Positions 18,636-27,211 of a DNA stretch of 64,000 nucleotides are shown here, one piece after another. The stretch is from Paraburkholderia phenazinium (lineage in GTDB: Bacteria > Pseudomonadota > Gammaproteobacteria > Burkholderiales > Burkholderiaceae). Where the stretch lies: positions 3,100,001-3,164,000 of the forward strand of contig NZ_FSRM01000001.1 of NCBI RefSeq assembly GCF_900141745.1. Direction: 5' to 3'. Made by a program: the position numbers and the translations under genes. The notes below the pieces were generated by a model, which made no database searches, was not told the DNA's origin, and saw only the letters and a list, made by a program, of their open reading frames with translations. How positions within the stretch are numbered: the first letter of the stretch is position 1; each line of letters opens with the position of its first letter.

Positions 18636-19904
18636 ATGCATTTATCCGAGCTTAAGACTCTGCACGTGTCCGAATTGATCGAGATGGCCAATGGCCTCGA
18701 GATCGAAAGTGCGAACCGCCTGCGCAAGCAGGAATTGATGTTCGCCATTCTTAAAAAGCGCGCCAAAACTGGCGAAACGATTTTCGGCGACGGCACGCTC
18801 GAGGTGCTGCCTGACGGCTTCGGCTTCCTGCGCTCGCCGGAAACCTCCTATCTGGCGAGTACGGACGATATTTATATCAGCCCGTCGCAAATCCGCCGCT
18901 TCAACCTGCATACCGGCGACACGATCGAAGGTGAAGTCCGCACGCCGAAAGACGGCGAGCGTTATTTCGCGCTGGTGAAGGTCGACAAGGTCAACGGCCA
19001 GCCGCCGGAAGCCTCGAAGCACAAGATCATGTTCGAGAACTTGACGCCGCTGCACCCGAACAAGGTGCTGCTGCTCGAGCGTGAGATGCGCGGCGAAGAA
19101 AACGTGACCGGCCGCATCATCGACATGATCGCGCCGATCGGCAAGGGCCAGCGCGGTCTGCTGGTGGCATCGCCGAAGTCCGGTAAAACCGTGATGCTTC
19201 AGCACATCGCACACGCGATCAAGCAGAACCATCCGGATGTCATCCTGTTCGTGCTGCTGATCGACGAGCGCCCGGAAGAAGTGACCGAAATGCAGCGTTC
19301 GGTGGCCGGCGAAGTGATCGCCTCCACGTTCGACGAACCGGCTGCGCGTCACGTCCAGGTCGCCGAAATGGTGATCGAAAAGGCCAAGCGCCTCGTCGAA
19401 ATGAAAAACGACGTGGTGATTCTGCTGGACTCGATCACGCGTCTCGCTCGTGCCTACAACACCGTGGTGCCGGCTTCGGGCAAGGTGCTCACGGGTGGTG
19501 TGGACGCCAACGCGCTGCAACGTCCGAAGCGCTTCTTCGGCGCGGCCCGTAACATCGAGGAAGGCGGCTCGCTCACCATCATCGGTACGGCGCTGATCGA
19601 GACGGGTAGCCGCATGGACGACGTGATCTACGAAGAGTTCAAGGGCACCGGCAACATGGAAGTGCACCTCGAGCGCCGTCTGGCTGAAAAGCGTGTGTAC
19701 CCTTCGATCAATCTGAACAAGTCCGGTACGCGTCGCGAAGAGCTGCTGATCAAGCCGGAAGTTCTGCAAAAGATCTGGGTGCTGCGCAAGTTCATTCACG
19801 ACATGGACGAAGTCGAGTCGATGGAATTCCTGCTCGACAAGATCCGTCAGACGAAGAGCAATTCCGAGTTCTTCGACATGATGCGTCGAGGCGGCGGCAG
19901 CTGA
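18636..19904 (+). CDS. rho: Transcription termination factor Rho
   Basis: Hexameric RNA helicase that ends transcription at rut sites. 422 residues, like E. coli Rho (419). N-terminal helical domain ([20 protein letters not shown]), then an OSB/cold-shock RNA-binding domain ([19 protein letters not shown]). The ATPase core has P-loop ASPKSGKT, Walker [17 protein letters not shown], and the Q-loop/R-loop segment near the end. Its terminator follows 53 bases after the stop. Confidence 0.98.
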   Translation: MHLSELKTLHVSELIEMANGLEIESANRLRKQELMFAILKKRAKTGETIFGDGTLEVLPDGFGFLRSPETSYLASTDDIYISPSQIRRFNLHTGDTIEGEVRTPKDGERYFALVKVDKVNGQPPEASKHKIMFENLTPLHPNKVLLLEREMRGEENVTGRIIDMIAPIGKGQRGLLVASPKSGKTVMLQHIAHAIKQNHPDVILFVLLIDERPEEVTEMQRSVAGEVIASTFDEPAARHVQVAEMVIEKAKRLVEMKNDVVILLDSITRLARAYNTVVPASGKVLTGGVDANALQRPKRFFGAARNIEEGGSLTIIGTALIETGSRMDDVIYEEFKGTGNMEVHLERRLAEKRVYPSINLNKSGTRREELLIKPEVLQKIWVLRKFIHDMDEVESMEFLLDKIRQTKSNSEFFDMMRRGGGS

Positions 19905-19957
19905 TAGCCGGCCTGCACATTGCCGGCACGTTGTAGTACGTAACGCGTCGCGCTCGC

Positions 19958-19992
19958 AAAAACCGCCTGTCTTTTCGCAGGCGGTTTTTTTT
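19958..19992 (+). terminator. Terminator of rho
   Basis: AAACCGCCTG and CAGGCGGTTT form a perfect stem with an 8-nt loop followed by eight Ts. Confidence 0.9.
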
Positions 19993-20091
19993 CGCCCTTG
20001 CCCTCGCCCTCGTCGAATTTCTCACCTTCGGACTCAGATTGCCTGGCGTGAGATGCACTGCCGGGCACGGCAGAGTGCCGCCTCAACCTGT

Positions 20092-20118
20092 ACGTGAACG
20101 TTCACGTTGCACTATAAT
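20092..20118 (+). promoter_or_regulatory. Perfect 16-bp palindrome and -10 element of the MerR-family gene
   Basis: ACGTGAACGTTCACGT (20092-20107) is fully symmetric and ends 5 bases before TATAAT (20113-20118). It thus covers the spacer between -10 and -35, where MerR-family regulators bind and distort DNA. The -35 is not clear. Autoregulation and control of the downstream exporter are inferred. Confidence 0.6.
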
Positions 20119-20151
20119 AAGCACACCGCCTCCAAACCGCGCCATAACCTC

Positions 20152-20664
20152 ATGTCAAAGGACCGCCCCATCCTGCTCACCGTGCGCGACGCCGCCGAGC
20201 GACTGAACGTCACGCCGCGTACGCTCAAGTACTACGAGGAACGCGGGCTCGTTTCGCCCACGCGCAGCGAGGGGCGCTACCGCCTCTACGACGAAGATGA
20301 CCTCGAGCGTTTCGCCCGCATCCTGCGACTGCGTTCGCTAGGTTTTTCCCTGCACGGCATCACCGAGATGCTCAAGCGCCCGCTCGAACCGGATGAAAGC
20401 GGCAGCAACCGCTTTTCCACCGACTCGCTGCAAGAGATTCGGGACGCACTCGCGCAACAGATCAATGCGCTCGACGCACGCGTTGAAGCCATGCGCCGTG
20501 AATTGAAAGAAGCGCAAACGCTGAAGGGCGAACTCGCCCATGACCTCGATTACGTCGAGCGGCGCCTCGCCGGTGAAAACGCCGATGCACTGCTCAAACA
20601 GCGCCGGGAAGCACACGCAAAGCGTTCGCTGAAGAAACCCAAAACGCCGGACGAACCGGCATGA
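20152..20664 (+). CDS. MerR family transcriptional regulator
   Basis: 170 residues. An N-terminal winged helix-turn-helix (LTVRDAAERLNVTPRTLKYYEERGLV...GRYRLYDEDDLERFARI) is diagnostic. A dimerisation coiled coil follows (about 85-150, LQEIRDALAQQINALDARVEAMRRELKEAQTL), and the tail is Lys-rich. No Cys cluster is present, so it is not a metal or redox sensor of the MerR/SoxR/CueR type; the ligand is unknown. The ATG at 20152 begins MSKDRPILL; an upstream TTG in frame overlaps the promoter and is rejected. Its stop overlaps the MFS start by 4 bp, so regulator and exporter form one unit. Confidence 0.9.
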   Translation: MSKDRPILLTVRDAAERLNVTPRTLKYYEERGLVSPTRSEGRYRLYDEDDLERFARILRLRSLGFSLHGITEMLKRPLEPDESGSNRFSTDSLQEIRDALAQQINALDARVEAMRRELKEAQTLKGELAHDLDYVERRLAGENADALLKQRREAHAKRSLKKPKTPDEPA

Positions 20665-22217
20665 GTACCGTGTCGACCCGCGTGCCGCTGTTCAGCGTCG
20701 AAAAGCTGCGCGGCGACTTCTTCCCCTGGGTGCTGGCCGTCGTCACCGGGCTCGACTATTTCGACAACGCCATCTTCTCGTTCTTCACGAGCTACATCGC
20801 CGGCGGCGTCAATGCGTCGCCCGACGAACTCGTGTGGTCTTCGAGCGCCTATGCCGTGGCCGCCGTGCTCGGCATCCTGCAACAGCAATGGTGGGTTGAG
20901 CGCTTCGGCTACCGTCGCTATGTCGCCGGCTGCATGCTGCTGTATTCGGCGGGTGCCGTCGCCGCGGCGCTGTGCGAAACCTCCTTCGAACTTGCCTTCG
21001 CGCGCGGCTTCCAGGGCTACTTCATCGGCCCGATGATGGGCACCTGCCGCATCCTGATCCAGATCAGTTTCACGACGCAACAACGCCCGATTGCCACGCG
21101 AGCCTTTCTGCTTTTGATCGTGCTGAGCAGCGCGCTCGCACCGCTCGTCGGCGGCCAACTGGTTGCGCATTTTGACTGGCGCGCGCTGTTCGCCTGCACC
21201 GCACCGGTGGGCGTTCTGTTCGCCATCCTCGTGTTGCTCGCGCTGCCGGACTCGGGCGATCGCCAGCCGGAAGAGCGCGGCTCGGCGCACTTCTGGCCAT
21301 ATATGATCTTCGCGTTCGCGCAAGGCGCACTGCAAATCGTCATGCAGCAACTGCGCTTCCAGCTATTCACCAGCTCGCCCGGATTGATCCTGCTGACTAT
21401 CCTCGGCGTCGGCGCCCTCGTCTGGTTTGCTTATCACCAATGGCACGAACCGAACCCGCTGGTGCGGCTGCACGCTTTGCGCGAGAAGACCTTTCAGGCC
21501 GGCATCGTGCTCTACATGTTCTATTACTACCAATCGACCGCTTTCAGCTATCTGATCTCACGTTTCCTCGAAAGCGGCCTCGGCTATCCCGTGGAGAACA
21601 CCGGGCGCCTCGTCGGCGTGACCTCACTGATTTCAGCCAGCGCGTTGTTCGTCTATCTGCGCTACTCGAAGCTGTTGCCGCGCAAGAAGTGGATCATCGT
21701 GCCCGGCTTCGCGCTCGCCGCCTTCGCCGCGGCGTGGATGACGCGCATGGAGCCCGGCGTCGGTGAGAGCGCCCTGCTCGTGCCGCTGCTGCTGCGCGGC
21801 CTGCTGTTACTGTTTATCGTGCTGCCGGTTGCCAATCTGACGTTTAGAATCTTCGCTATCGAGGAATTCACGCACGGCTACCGGCTCAAAAACATCGTGC
21901 GGCAATTGACGATCTCGTTTGCCACGGCGTCGATGATCATCATCGAACAGCACCGTGAAGCGTTGCATCAGGCGCGGCTCGCCGAGTTCGTCAATCCGTT
22001 CAATCCGGTGTTCCAGAACACGCTCGCTGTGCTGACCAACGGCTTCGCGGCGAGCGGCCGCTCGCTCGCCGACGCGCACGCACTGGCGATGGGACAGATC
22101 GCCCGGACGGTTGCGCAGCAGGCAAGCTTTCTGACCTCGCTCGATGGTTTCTATTACCTGATTGGCGTAGCGGTCTGCGGTGGAATTTTCGCCGCGTGGC
22201 AAAAACAGATCGACTGA
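20661..22217 (+). CDS. MFS transporter (DHA2-like, about 14 membrane segments)
   Basis: 518 residues with many hydrophobic segments. It starts with a short cytoplasmic tail and FFPWVLAVVTGLDYFDNAIFS, typical of the first helix of 14-TM drug:H+ antiporters, including a membrane-embedded Asp. Other helices are clear at AVAAVLGILQQQWWVERFGYRR (motif A-like loop) and LLLIVLSSALAPLVGGQLVAH. The substrate is unknown. Coupling to a MerR regulator by an ATGA overlap suggests an inducible exporter. An MtfA-type peptidase gene follows 3 bases later. Confidence 0.87.
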   Translation: MSTVSTRVPLFSVEKLRGDFFPWVLAVVTGLDYFDNAIFSFFTSYIAGGVNASPDELVWSSSAYAVAAVLGILQQQWWVERFGYRRYVAGCMLLYSAGAVAAALCETSFELAFARGFQGYFIGPMMGTCRILIQISFTTQQRPIATRAFLLLIVLSSALAPLVGGQLVAHFDWRALFACTAPVGVLFAILVLLALPDSGDRQPEERGSAHFWPYMIFAFAQGALQIVMQQLRFQLFTSSPGLILLTILGVGALVWFAYHQWHEPNPLVRLHALREKTFQAGIVLYMFYYYQSTAFSYLISRFLESGLGYPVENTGRLVGVTSLISASALFVYLRYSKLLPRKKWIIVPGFALAAFAAAWMTRMEPGVGESALLVPLLLRGLLLLFIVLPVANLTFRIFAIEEFTHGYRLKNIVRQLTISFATASMIIIEQHREALHQARLAEFVNPFNPVFQNTLAVLTNGFAASGRSLADAHALAMGQIARTVAQQASFLTSLDGFYYLIGVAVCGGIFAAWQKQID

Positions 22218-22220
22218 GCG

Positions 22221-23057
22221 ATGTTATCGAAACTCACTAACTGGTTTGACTCGCGCCGCCGCGAGCGCGCGCTGCGCGACCATGCGATCGACGATCCGCT
22301 CTGGCAGGCCACGCTTGCTGGATTGCCTTTCCTCGCCCATCTGGACGCGGATGACCTCGTGCGGCTGCGCGAACTGAGCAGCCTGTTCCTCGCGCAGAAG
22401 GAATTCTCCACCGCGCACGGACTTGAACTGACTGACCCGATGACCGCCGCGATCGCCGCCCAGGCCTGTCTGCCAGTATTGAACCTCGGGCTGGACCTGT
22501 ATCGCGGATGGGTGGGCGTGATCGTCTATCCAGGCGAATTCGTGATCCGCAAGACGGTCGAGGACGAAGACGGCGTCGTACATGAGGTCGAGCACGACGC
22601 CAGCGGCGAAGCCTGGGAAGGCGGCCCGGTAGTCCTCTCCTGGGAGGACGCGCAGATGACGGACGGATCGGACGCGTATAACGTCGTCATCCACGAATTC
22701 GCCCACAAGATCGACATGCTGACGGGCGAAGCCGACGGTCACCCGCCGCTATTCCGGCGCTGGCACGCTCCACTCGATGCCGCCGCCTGGGCCGATGTGT
22801 TCGACCACGCCTACGATCACTTCTGCAACCGCGTCGACGCGGTCCCCGAACGCCGCTGGGCGCGCTTCGAGCGGGAATCGCTGATCGACCCGTACGCGGC
22901 GGACCATCCATCGGAATTTTTTGCCGTTTGCAGCGAAGCGCTATTTGTCCAGCCCCACGCCTTCGAGGCCGAGTATCCCGAGCTATACCGGCTGCTGGCC
23001 CGCTATTACCGGCAGGACCCGGCCCGCGTAGGCGCTCTGCAAGCGCAAGCCGGCTAG
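22221..23057 (+). CDS. mtfA: MtfA-type zinc peptidase (M90 family)
   Basis: 278 residues, normal for MtfA/YeeI. Zinc motif HEFAH at 158-162 (VVIHEFAHKIDMLTG), with the downstream Glu in the ESLIDPYAADHPSEFFAVCSE block. In E. coli MtfA binds the Mlc repressor and has aminopeptidase activity; whether an Mlc partner exists here is unknown. It starts 3 bases after the MFS stop, so it is probably co-transcribed with the MerR-MFS pair, an odd partnership. Confidence 0.9.
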   Translation: MLSKLTNWFDSRRRERALRDHAIDDPLWQATLAGLPFLAHLDADDLVRLRELSSLFLAQKEFSTAHGLELTDPMTAAIAAQACLPVLNLGLDLYRGWVGVIVYPGEFVIRKTVEDEDGVVHEVEHDASGEAWEGGPVVLSWEDAQMTDGSDAYNVVIHEFAHKIDMLTGEADGHPPLFRRWHAPLDAAAWADVFDHAYDHFCNRVDAVPERRWARFERESLIDPYAADHPSEFFAVCSEALFVQPHAFEAEYPELYRLLARYYRQDPARVGALQAQAG

Positions 23058-23126
23058 CAGGGGCGCGGGCACGGGCACGCCACACAGCGAAACCGCCCGC
23101 CAGCTGGCGAAAAACCTCCGGAAAAG

Positions 23127-23155
23127 TCGTCAACCAACTGATTTTCTGGCATAAT
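23127..23155 (+). promoter_or_regulatory. Candidate rpmE2 promoter
   Basis: TCGTCA (23127-23132), a 17-bp spacer, and CATAAT (23150-23155) preceded by TGG as an extended -10. The leader would be about 105 nt. Confidence 0.45.
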
Positions 23156-23265
23156 CGCCGTTTTTCGACCTTAGGCAAGTGGCTCGCGCCAAAATGCTTT
23201 CGCGAATCCAGTAGAGATTTTGCGACTGCACGCGGGTTGGCTACCGCCAGACTAGAGGATTTACC

Positions 23266-23529
23266 ATGAAAGAAGGCATTCACCCCGATTACCGCGAAGT
23301 CCTGTTCGTCGACATGTCGATCGACTTCAAGTTTGTGACCCGCTCGACCATCCAGACGCGCGAAACCGGCGAATTCGAAGGCAAGACCTACCCGCTCGCC
23401 AAGATCGAAGTGTCGTCGGAATCGCATCCGTTCTACACGGGTCAGCAAAAGATCATGGACACGGCAGGCCGCGTCGAGAAGTTCAACAAGAAGTTCGGCA
23501 CGCGCGCTACCGGCAAGGCAGCGAAGTAA
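23266..23529 (+). CDS. rpmE2: 50S ribosomal protein L31 type B
   Basis: 87 residues. It starts [16 protein letters not shown], and the CxxC zinc ligands of type A L31 are absent. The type B insertion ([25 protein letters not shown]) is present. Such zinc-free paralogues often serve under zinc limitation, but in this lineage it may be the only L31. A GAGG ribosome site lies 7 bases upstream. A strong terminator follows. Confidence 0.96.
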   Translation: MKEGIHPDYREVLFVDMSIDFKFVTRSTIQTRETGEFEGKTYPLAKIEVSSESHPFYTGQQKIMDTAGRVEKFNKKFGTRATGKAAK

Positions 23530-23896
23530 TACCCGCGTCGTCGCTGGCCATAGGCCGGACGGGTGCTCAGGCACCAGCACAGAAGGGCAGCGTAAGCTGC
23601 CCTTTTTTGTCACCGGCGTTGCTAATGTCAATGGCTTTGTCACCCGACGTACGGCAAGCGGGCCGCCACCACGCTGCCACTACGCAACGACCACACGACA
23701 TCACGCGCGTCCACCCATGGCCCTATCCGGACGTTCACTGCATGGTTACAGCACTTCGCACAACGTTGCGCTCTGTTACCGGTCGTGACGCGCGCGCTGC
23801 GCCACGTCTACAATGCCGGATGCTGCGAATCGGCCATGCTGCCGGGCACCCTGCCCCGCGCCGGCCGACGCCCCTATCCGAGATCAACAAATCCGC
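23530..23896. other. Intergenic region between rpmE2 and the glycosyltransferase gene
   Basis: 367 bases with the rpmE2 terminator at its left end. The rest shows no supported gene; the frames that cross it lack coding features. Confidence 0.6.
23583..23608 (+). terminator. Terminator of rpmE2
   Basis: AAGGGCAGC and GCTGCCCTT form a 9-bp stem with a GTAA loop and a T-run. Confidence 0.88.
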
Positions 23897-25669
23897 ATGA
23901 GATCAGTCGTTCGCCTCACTGCATCCGCCACGAGCGCCCTGCCGCGCTGGCTGTTGCTGACCCTCAGTATCATCTACGCCGCGTTCGGCCTGTTCGGCCG
24001 CGATCCGTGGAAGAACGAGGATGCGGCCGGTTTCGGCGTCATGTGGACGATGGCCAAAGGCAACGCGCACGACTGGCTGTTTCCCAACCTGGTCGGCAAA
24101 TACCTCACCGATAACGGACCGCTCGGCTACTGGCTCGGCGCCAGTTCGATCCGCGCGCTGGCGCCATGGGTCGATGCAAGCAATGCTTCGCGCGTCTTTA
24201 CCGGCCTGCTGTTTTGCGGCGCCTGCGCGTTCGTCTGGTACGCGGCCTATCTGCTCGGCCGCCGCCCCGAGGTTCAGCCGTTCAAATACGCATTCGGCGG
24301 CGAGCCGGAACCGCGTGACTACGGCCGCACGCTCGCCGACGGCGCGCTGCTGATCCTGCTCGCCTGCTTCGGCCTTGCTGAGCGTGGCCACGAAACCACG
24401 CCGCAACTGGCGCAGTTCGTCTGCATCGCGATGCTCGTCTACGGCCTCGTGCGGATGATCGATAAGCCGATCCAGGGCGCGCTGGTATGGGGTCTTGCAC
24501 TCGGTCTCGTCGCGCTGGCGAGCAACCCCGTGCTGGTGGCCGCGTTGCTGGTGGGCACGCTCGCCATGACCATCATCGTGCCCGAGACACGCACGCGCTG
24601 GCTCATGCTTGCGGGCTTGCCGGTTGCCCTCGTGGTGTCGCTGTCGTGGCCGGTAGCGGCCCTCTCCGCCTACCCGGACGACGCCGTCTGGTATCTCAAT
24701 CAATGGGTGAGCACGAGTCTCAACGCCTTCGCCGGCCCGCCCGGCTCGGTGGCCCGCTACGCGCTGAAAAACCTGCCGCTTTTCACCTGGCCCGCCTGGC
24801 CGCTGGCAATCTGGTCGTGGTTTAGCTGGTCCGGTCTGCGGCGTGCGCCGCACGTCGCCATTCCGGTCTCGGTGATCACGCCGCTGTTGATCCTCGTGGT
24901 GCTGCAGAGCCATCAGACCAACCTGCTGTTCATGCTGTTGCTGCCCGCCCTCGCGGTGCTCGCGACCTTCGCGCTGCCTACGCTCAATCGCGGCACCATC
25001 AATGCGATCGACTGGTTTGCGCTCCTCAGCTTCACGATCCTCGGCAGCACCGTCTGGCTCTTCTGGATTGCGGGTCTCACCGGCTTCCCCGCGCCACTCG
25101 CCCGAAATATGGCGCGTTATGCGCCGGGGTTCGTTCCGCAGTTCAAGATGATCTCGTTCGTCTGTGCGGTCGCAGTGACGGTATGCTGGTTCGTGCTGGT
25201 TCGCTGGCGCCTCGCACGTCATCCGAAAGTGCTGTGGCGCAGCGTGGTGCTCTCGAGCGCTGGCACGACGCTGATGTGGGTGCTGGTGATGACGCTGTGG
25301 CTGCCCATCATCAACTACAGCCGGACCTATAAGGATGTGGCCGAGCAGATTGCCAGCCACCTGCCTGACGACTATAGCTGCATCTCGCCGGTACGCCTCG
25401 GCAACGCGCAGATCGCGACGTTCGCCTACTTCGGTCACATGCATTTCGCGTTCGATCAAGACTGCGATGTGATCCTGCGCCAGGACACCCAGGACTACGG
25501 CGAGCCCAGTTCGATGTCGAACTTCGTCTGGAAGCTGGTTTGGGAAGGCCGCCGGGTTGCCGACCGCGACGAACGCTTCCGCCTGTATGTGCGTATCGAC
25601 CGCCCGAAGCCGCCCGTCACACACCGCGCCTGGCGCCCGAAGCGCGGCGCCGCGGCCTCTGCGGACTGA
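23897..25669 (+). CDS. GT-C fold membrane glycosyltransferase (ArnT/PMT-like)
   Basis: 590 residues, about a dozen hydrophobic segments. The first external loop has RDPWKNEDAAGFG, the acidic pair position of GT-C enzymes such as ArnT/PMT that use lipid-phosphate sugar donors. Large C-terminal soluble part (YKDVAEQIASHLPDDYSCISP...) is like ArnT-family periplasmic domains. Donor and acceptor are unknown. The ATG at 23897 begins MRSVVRLTAS; upstream sequence in the same frame is Pro/Cys-rich and unlike a real N-terminus. A MATE transporter gene begins 3 bases after the stop, so the pair is an operon. Confidence 0.82.
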   Translation: MRSVVRLTASATSALPRWLLLTLSIIYAAFGLFGRDPWKNEDAAGFGVMWTMAKGNAHDWLFPNLVGKYLTDNGPLGYWLGASSIRALAPWVDASNASRVFTGLLFCGACAFVWYAAYLLGRRPEVQPFKYAFGGEPEPRDYGRTLADGALLILLACFGLAERGHETTPQLAQFVCIAMLVYGLVRMIDKPIQGALVWGLALGLVALASNPVLVAALLVGTLAMTIIVPETRTRWLMLAGLPVALVVSLSWPVAALSAYPDDAVWYLNQWVSTSLNAFAGPPGSVARYALKNLPLFTWPAWPLAIWSWFSWSGLRRAPHVAIPVSVITPLLILVVLQSHQTNLLFMLLLPALAVLATFALPTLNRGTINAIDWFALLSFTILGSTVWLFWIAGLTGFPAPLARNMARYAPGFVPQFKMISFVCAVAVTVCWFVLVRWRLARHPKVLWRSVVLSSAGTTLMWVLVMTLWLPIINYSRTYKDVAEQIASHLPDDYSCISPVRLGNAQIATFAYFGHMHFAFDQDCDVILRQDTQDYGEPSSMSNFVWKLVWEGRRVADRDERFRLYVRIDRPKPPVTHRAWRPKRGAAASAD

Positions 25670-25671
25670 CG

Positions 25672-27033
25672 ATGTTCGCCGATGTGCGCAAAATCGCCGG
25701 GCTCGCGTGGCCTGTGCTGATCGGCCAGTTGGCCATCATCGCCTTCGGCGTCATGGATACGGCGATGGTGGGCCGCTATTCAGCAGTCGATCTCGCGGCG
25801 CTCGGCCTTGGCTCGTCGATCTACATCTCGGTCTATATCGGCCTGACCGGCATCCTCACCGCGCTGCAGCCGATTGCGGGCCAACTCTATGGCGCGCGCC
25901 AGTACCCTGAGATCGGCGAGCAGGTACGCCAGTCGCTATGGCTCGCCTTCGCGCTGATGATCATCGGCTTCCTGATCCTGTATTTCCCCGGCCCGCTGCT
26001 GCATCTCGCGCGGGTGCCGGCCGCGCTGTATGAACGCACGCTCGCCTATCTGCAGATCCTCGCGTTCGGTTTGCCGGCTGGTCTCGTGTTTCGCGTCTAC
26101 GGCTCGCTCGCCAATGCAGTTGGCAAACCGCGGCTCGTGATGATCCTGCAGATTGGCGCCTTGCTGCTGAAGGTTCCGCTCAACCTGTGGTTCATCTTCG
26201 GTGGCCTGGGCGTGCCGGCGCTCGGCGGTCCGGGATGCGCGCTCGCCAGCACCGGCATTAACTGGATGCTCGCGATCGTCGGCATGCTGCTGATGAGCAG
26301 GATCGATGTGTTCAAGCCTTTTGGGATCTTTTCGCGCTTCTGCTGGCCGGAGTGGCACCGTCAGGTCGCGCAACTCAAGCTCGGCATTCCGATGGGACTC
26401 TCGTATCTGATCGAAGTCACCTCGTACACGTTCATGGCGCTGTTTATCGCACGCTTCGGCACGACGACGCTCGCGGGACATCAGATCGCCGGTAACGTCG
26501 GCGCGGTGTTGTACATGACGCCACTGTCGATCGGTATCGCTACCTCCACACTCGTGGCCCAGGCGCTCGGCGCGCATCGGCCAGAAGCGGCGCGCACGCT
26601 GTCACGCCACGGCATCTTGATGGCGGTGATGATCGCGTGCAGCTATGGGGCGATCGTTCTGGCGCTGCGGCCGCTCATCATCGAAGGCTATACGCCCAAT
26701 GCACAGGTCGCGGCAGCCGCCATGCCGCTCGTCTTGATCGTGGTCTTCTATCACGTGTTCGATTCGCTGCAGGTGACCACCGCCTTCGTACTGCGCGCCT
26801 ACAAGGTGGCGGTCATCCCGACTGTGATCTATGCGGTCGCGCTGTGGGGCGTCGGGCTGGGCGGCGGGTATCTGCTCGGCTTCGACATTGGCGGCTCAAT
26901 ACCTGTCTGGCTCACGGGCGCACGCGGGTTCTGGTTCGCCAACATGGCGAGCCTGGGTATCGCCGGGTCCGGTCTTTTGATTTACCTGCGCACGGTAAGC
27001 CGGCGGCATCTTCGTACCGGCGTCGAGGCATAG
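25672..27033 (+). CDS. MATE family efflux transporter
   Basis: 453 residues, 12 membrane segments, normal MATE size. NorM-like start (IAGLAWPVLIGQLAIIAFGVMDTAMVGRYS) and the mirrored second half (AQLKLGIPMGLSYLIEVTSYTFMALFIARFG, then AGHQIAGNV) are characteristic. Likely a cation-coupled multidrug or metabolite exporter; substrate unknown. The ATG at 25672 comes right after the glycosyltransferase stop. Confidence 0.92.
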   Translation: MFADVRKIAGLAWPVLIGQLAIIAFGVMDTAMVGRYSAVDLAALGLGSSIYISVYIGLTGILTALQPIAGQLYGARQYPEIGEQVRQSLWLAFALMIIGFLILYFPGPLLHLARVPAALYERTLAYLQILAFGLPAGLVFRVYGSLANAVGKPRLVMILQIGALLLKVPLNLWFIFGGLGVPALGGPGCALASTGINWMLAIVGMLLMSRIDVFKPFGIFSRFCWPEWHRQVAQLKLGIPMGLSYLIEVTSYTFMALFIARFGTTTLAGHQIAGNVGAVLYMTPLSIGIATSTLVAQALGAHRPEAARTLSRHGILMAVMIACSYGAIVLALRPLIIEGYTPNAQVAAAAMPLVLIVVFYHVFDSLQVTTAFVLRAYKVAVIPTVIYAVALWGVGLGGGYLLGFDIGGSIPVWLTGARGFWFANMASLGIAGSGLLIYLRTVSRRHLRTGVEA

Positions 27034-27147
27034 CCGGATAACGCCGCGCAGATGGTCCACGTGCACCGCTTCCCAAGGTGCATCAAGCTCTCCGAATCAC
27101 CTTCCACCTCCACGATCCCCATCGGAAACTTCTGACACTTAACAAGG

Positions 27148-27177
27148 TTGGGGATACTGATAATCGTCCGGTAGAAT
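27148..27177 (+). promoter_or_regulatory. Candidate promoter of the alpha-2-macroglobulin gene
   Basis: TTGGGG (27148-27153), 18-bp spacer, TAGAAT (27172-27177), 35 bases before the start codon. Confidence 0.4.
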
Positions 27178-27211
27178 CGCCAGCATTCTGTAAGCGACAG
27201 GAGCATGGTCG

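Noticed and set aside
23058..23265. Zur operator or structured leader for rpmE2
   Set aside because: No palindrome like the GATATGTTATAACATATC Zur box is seen, and the long leader shows no convincing strong hairpin by eye.
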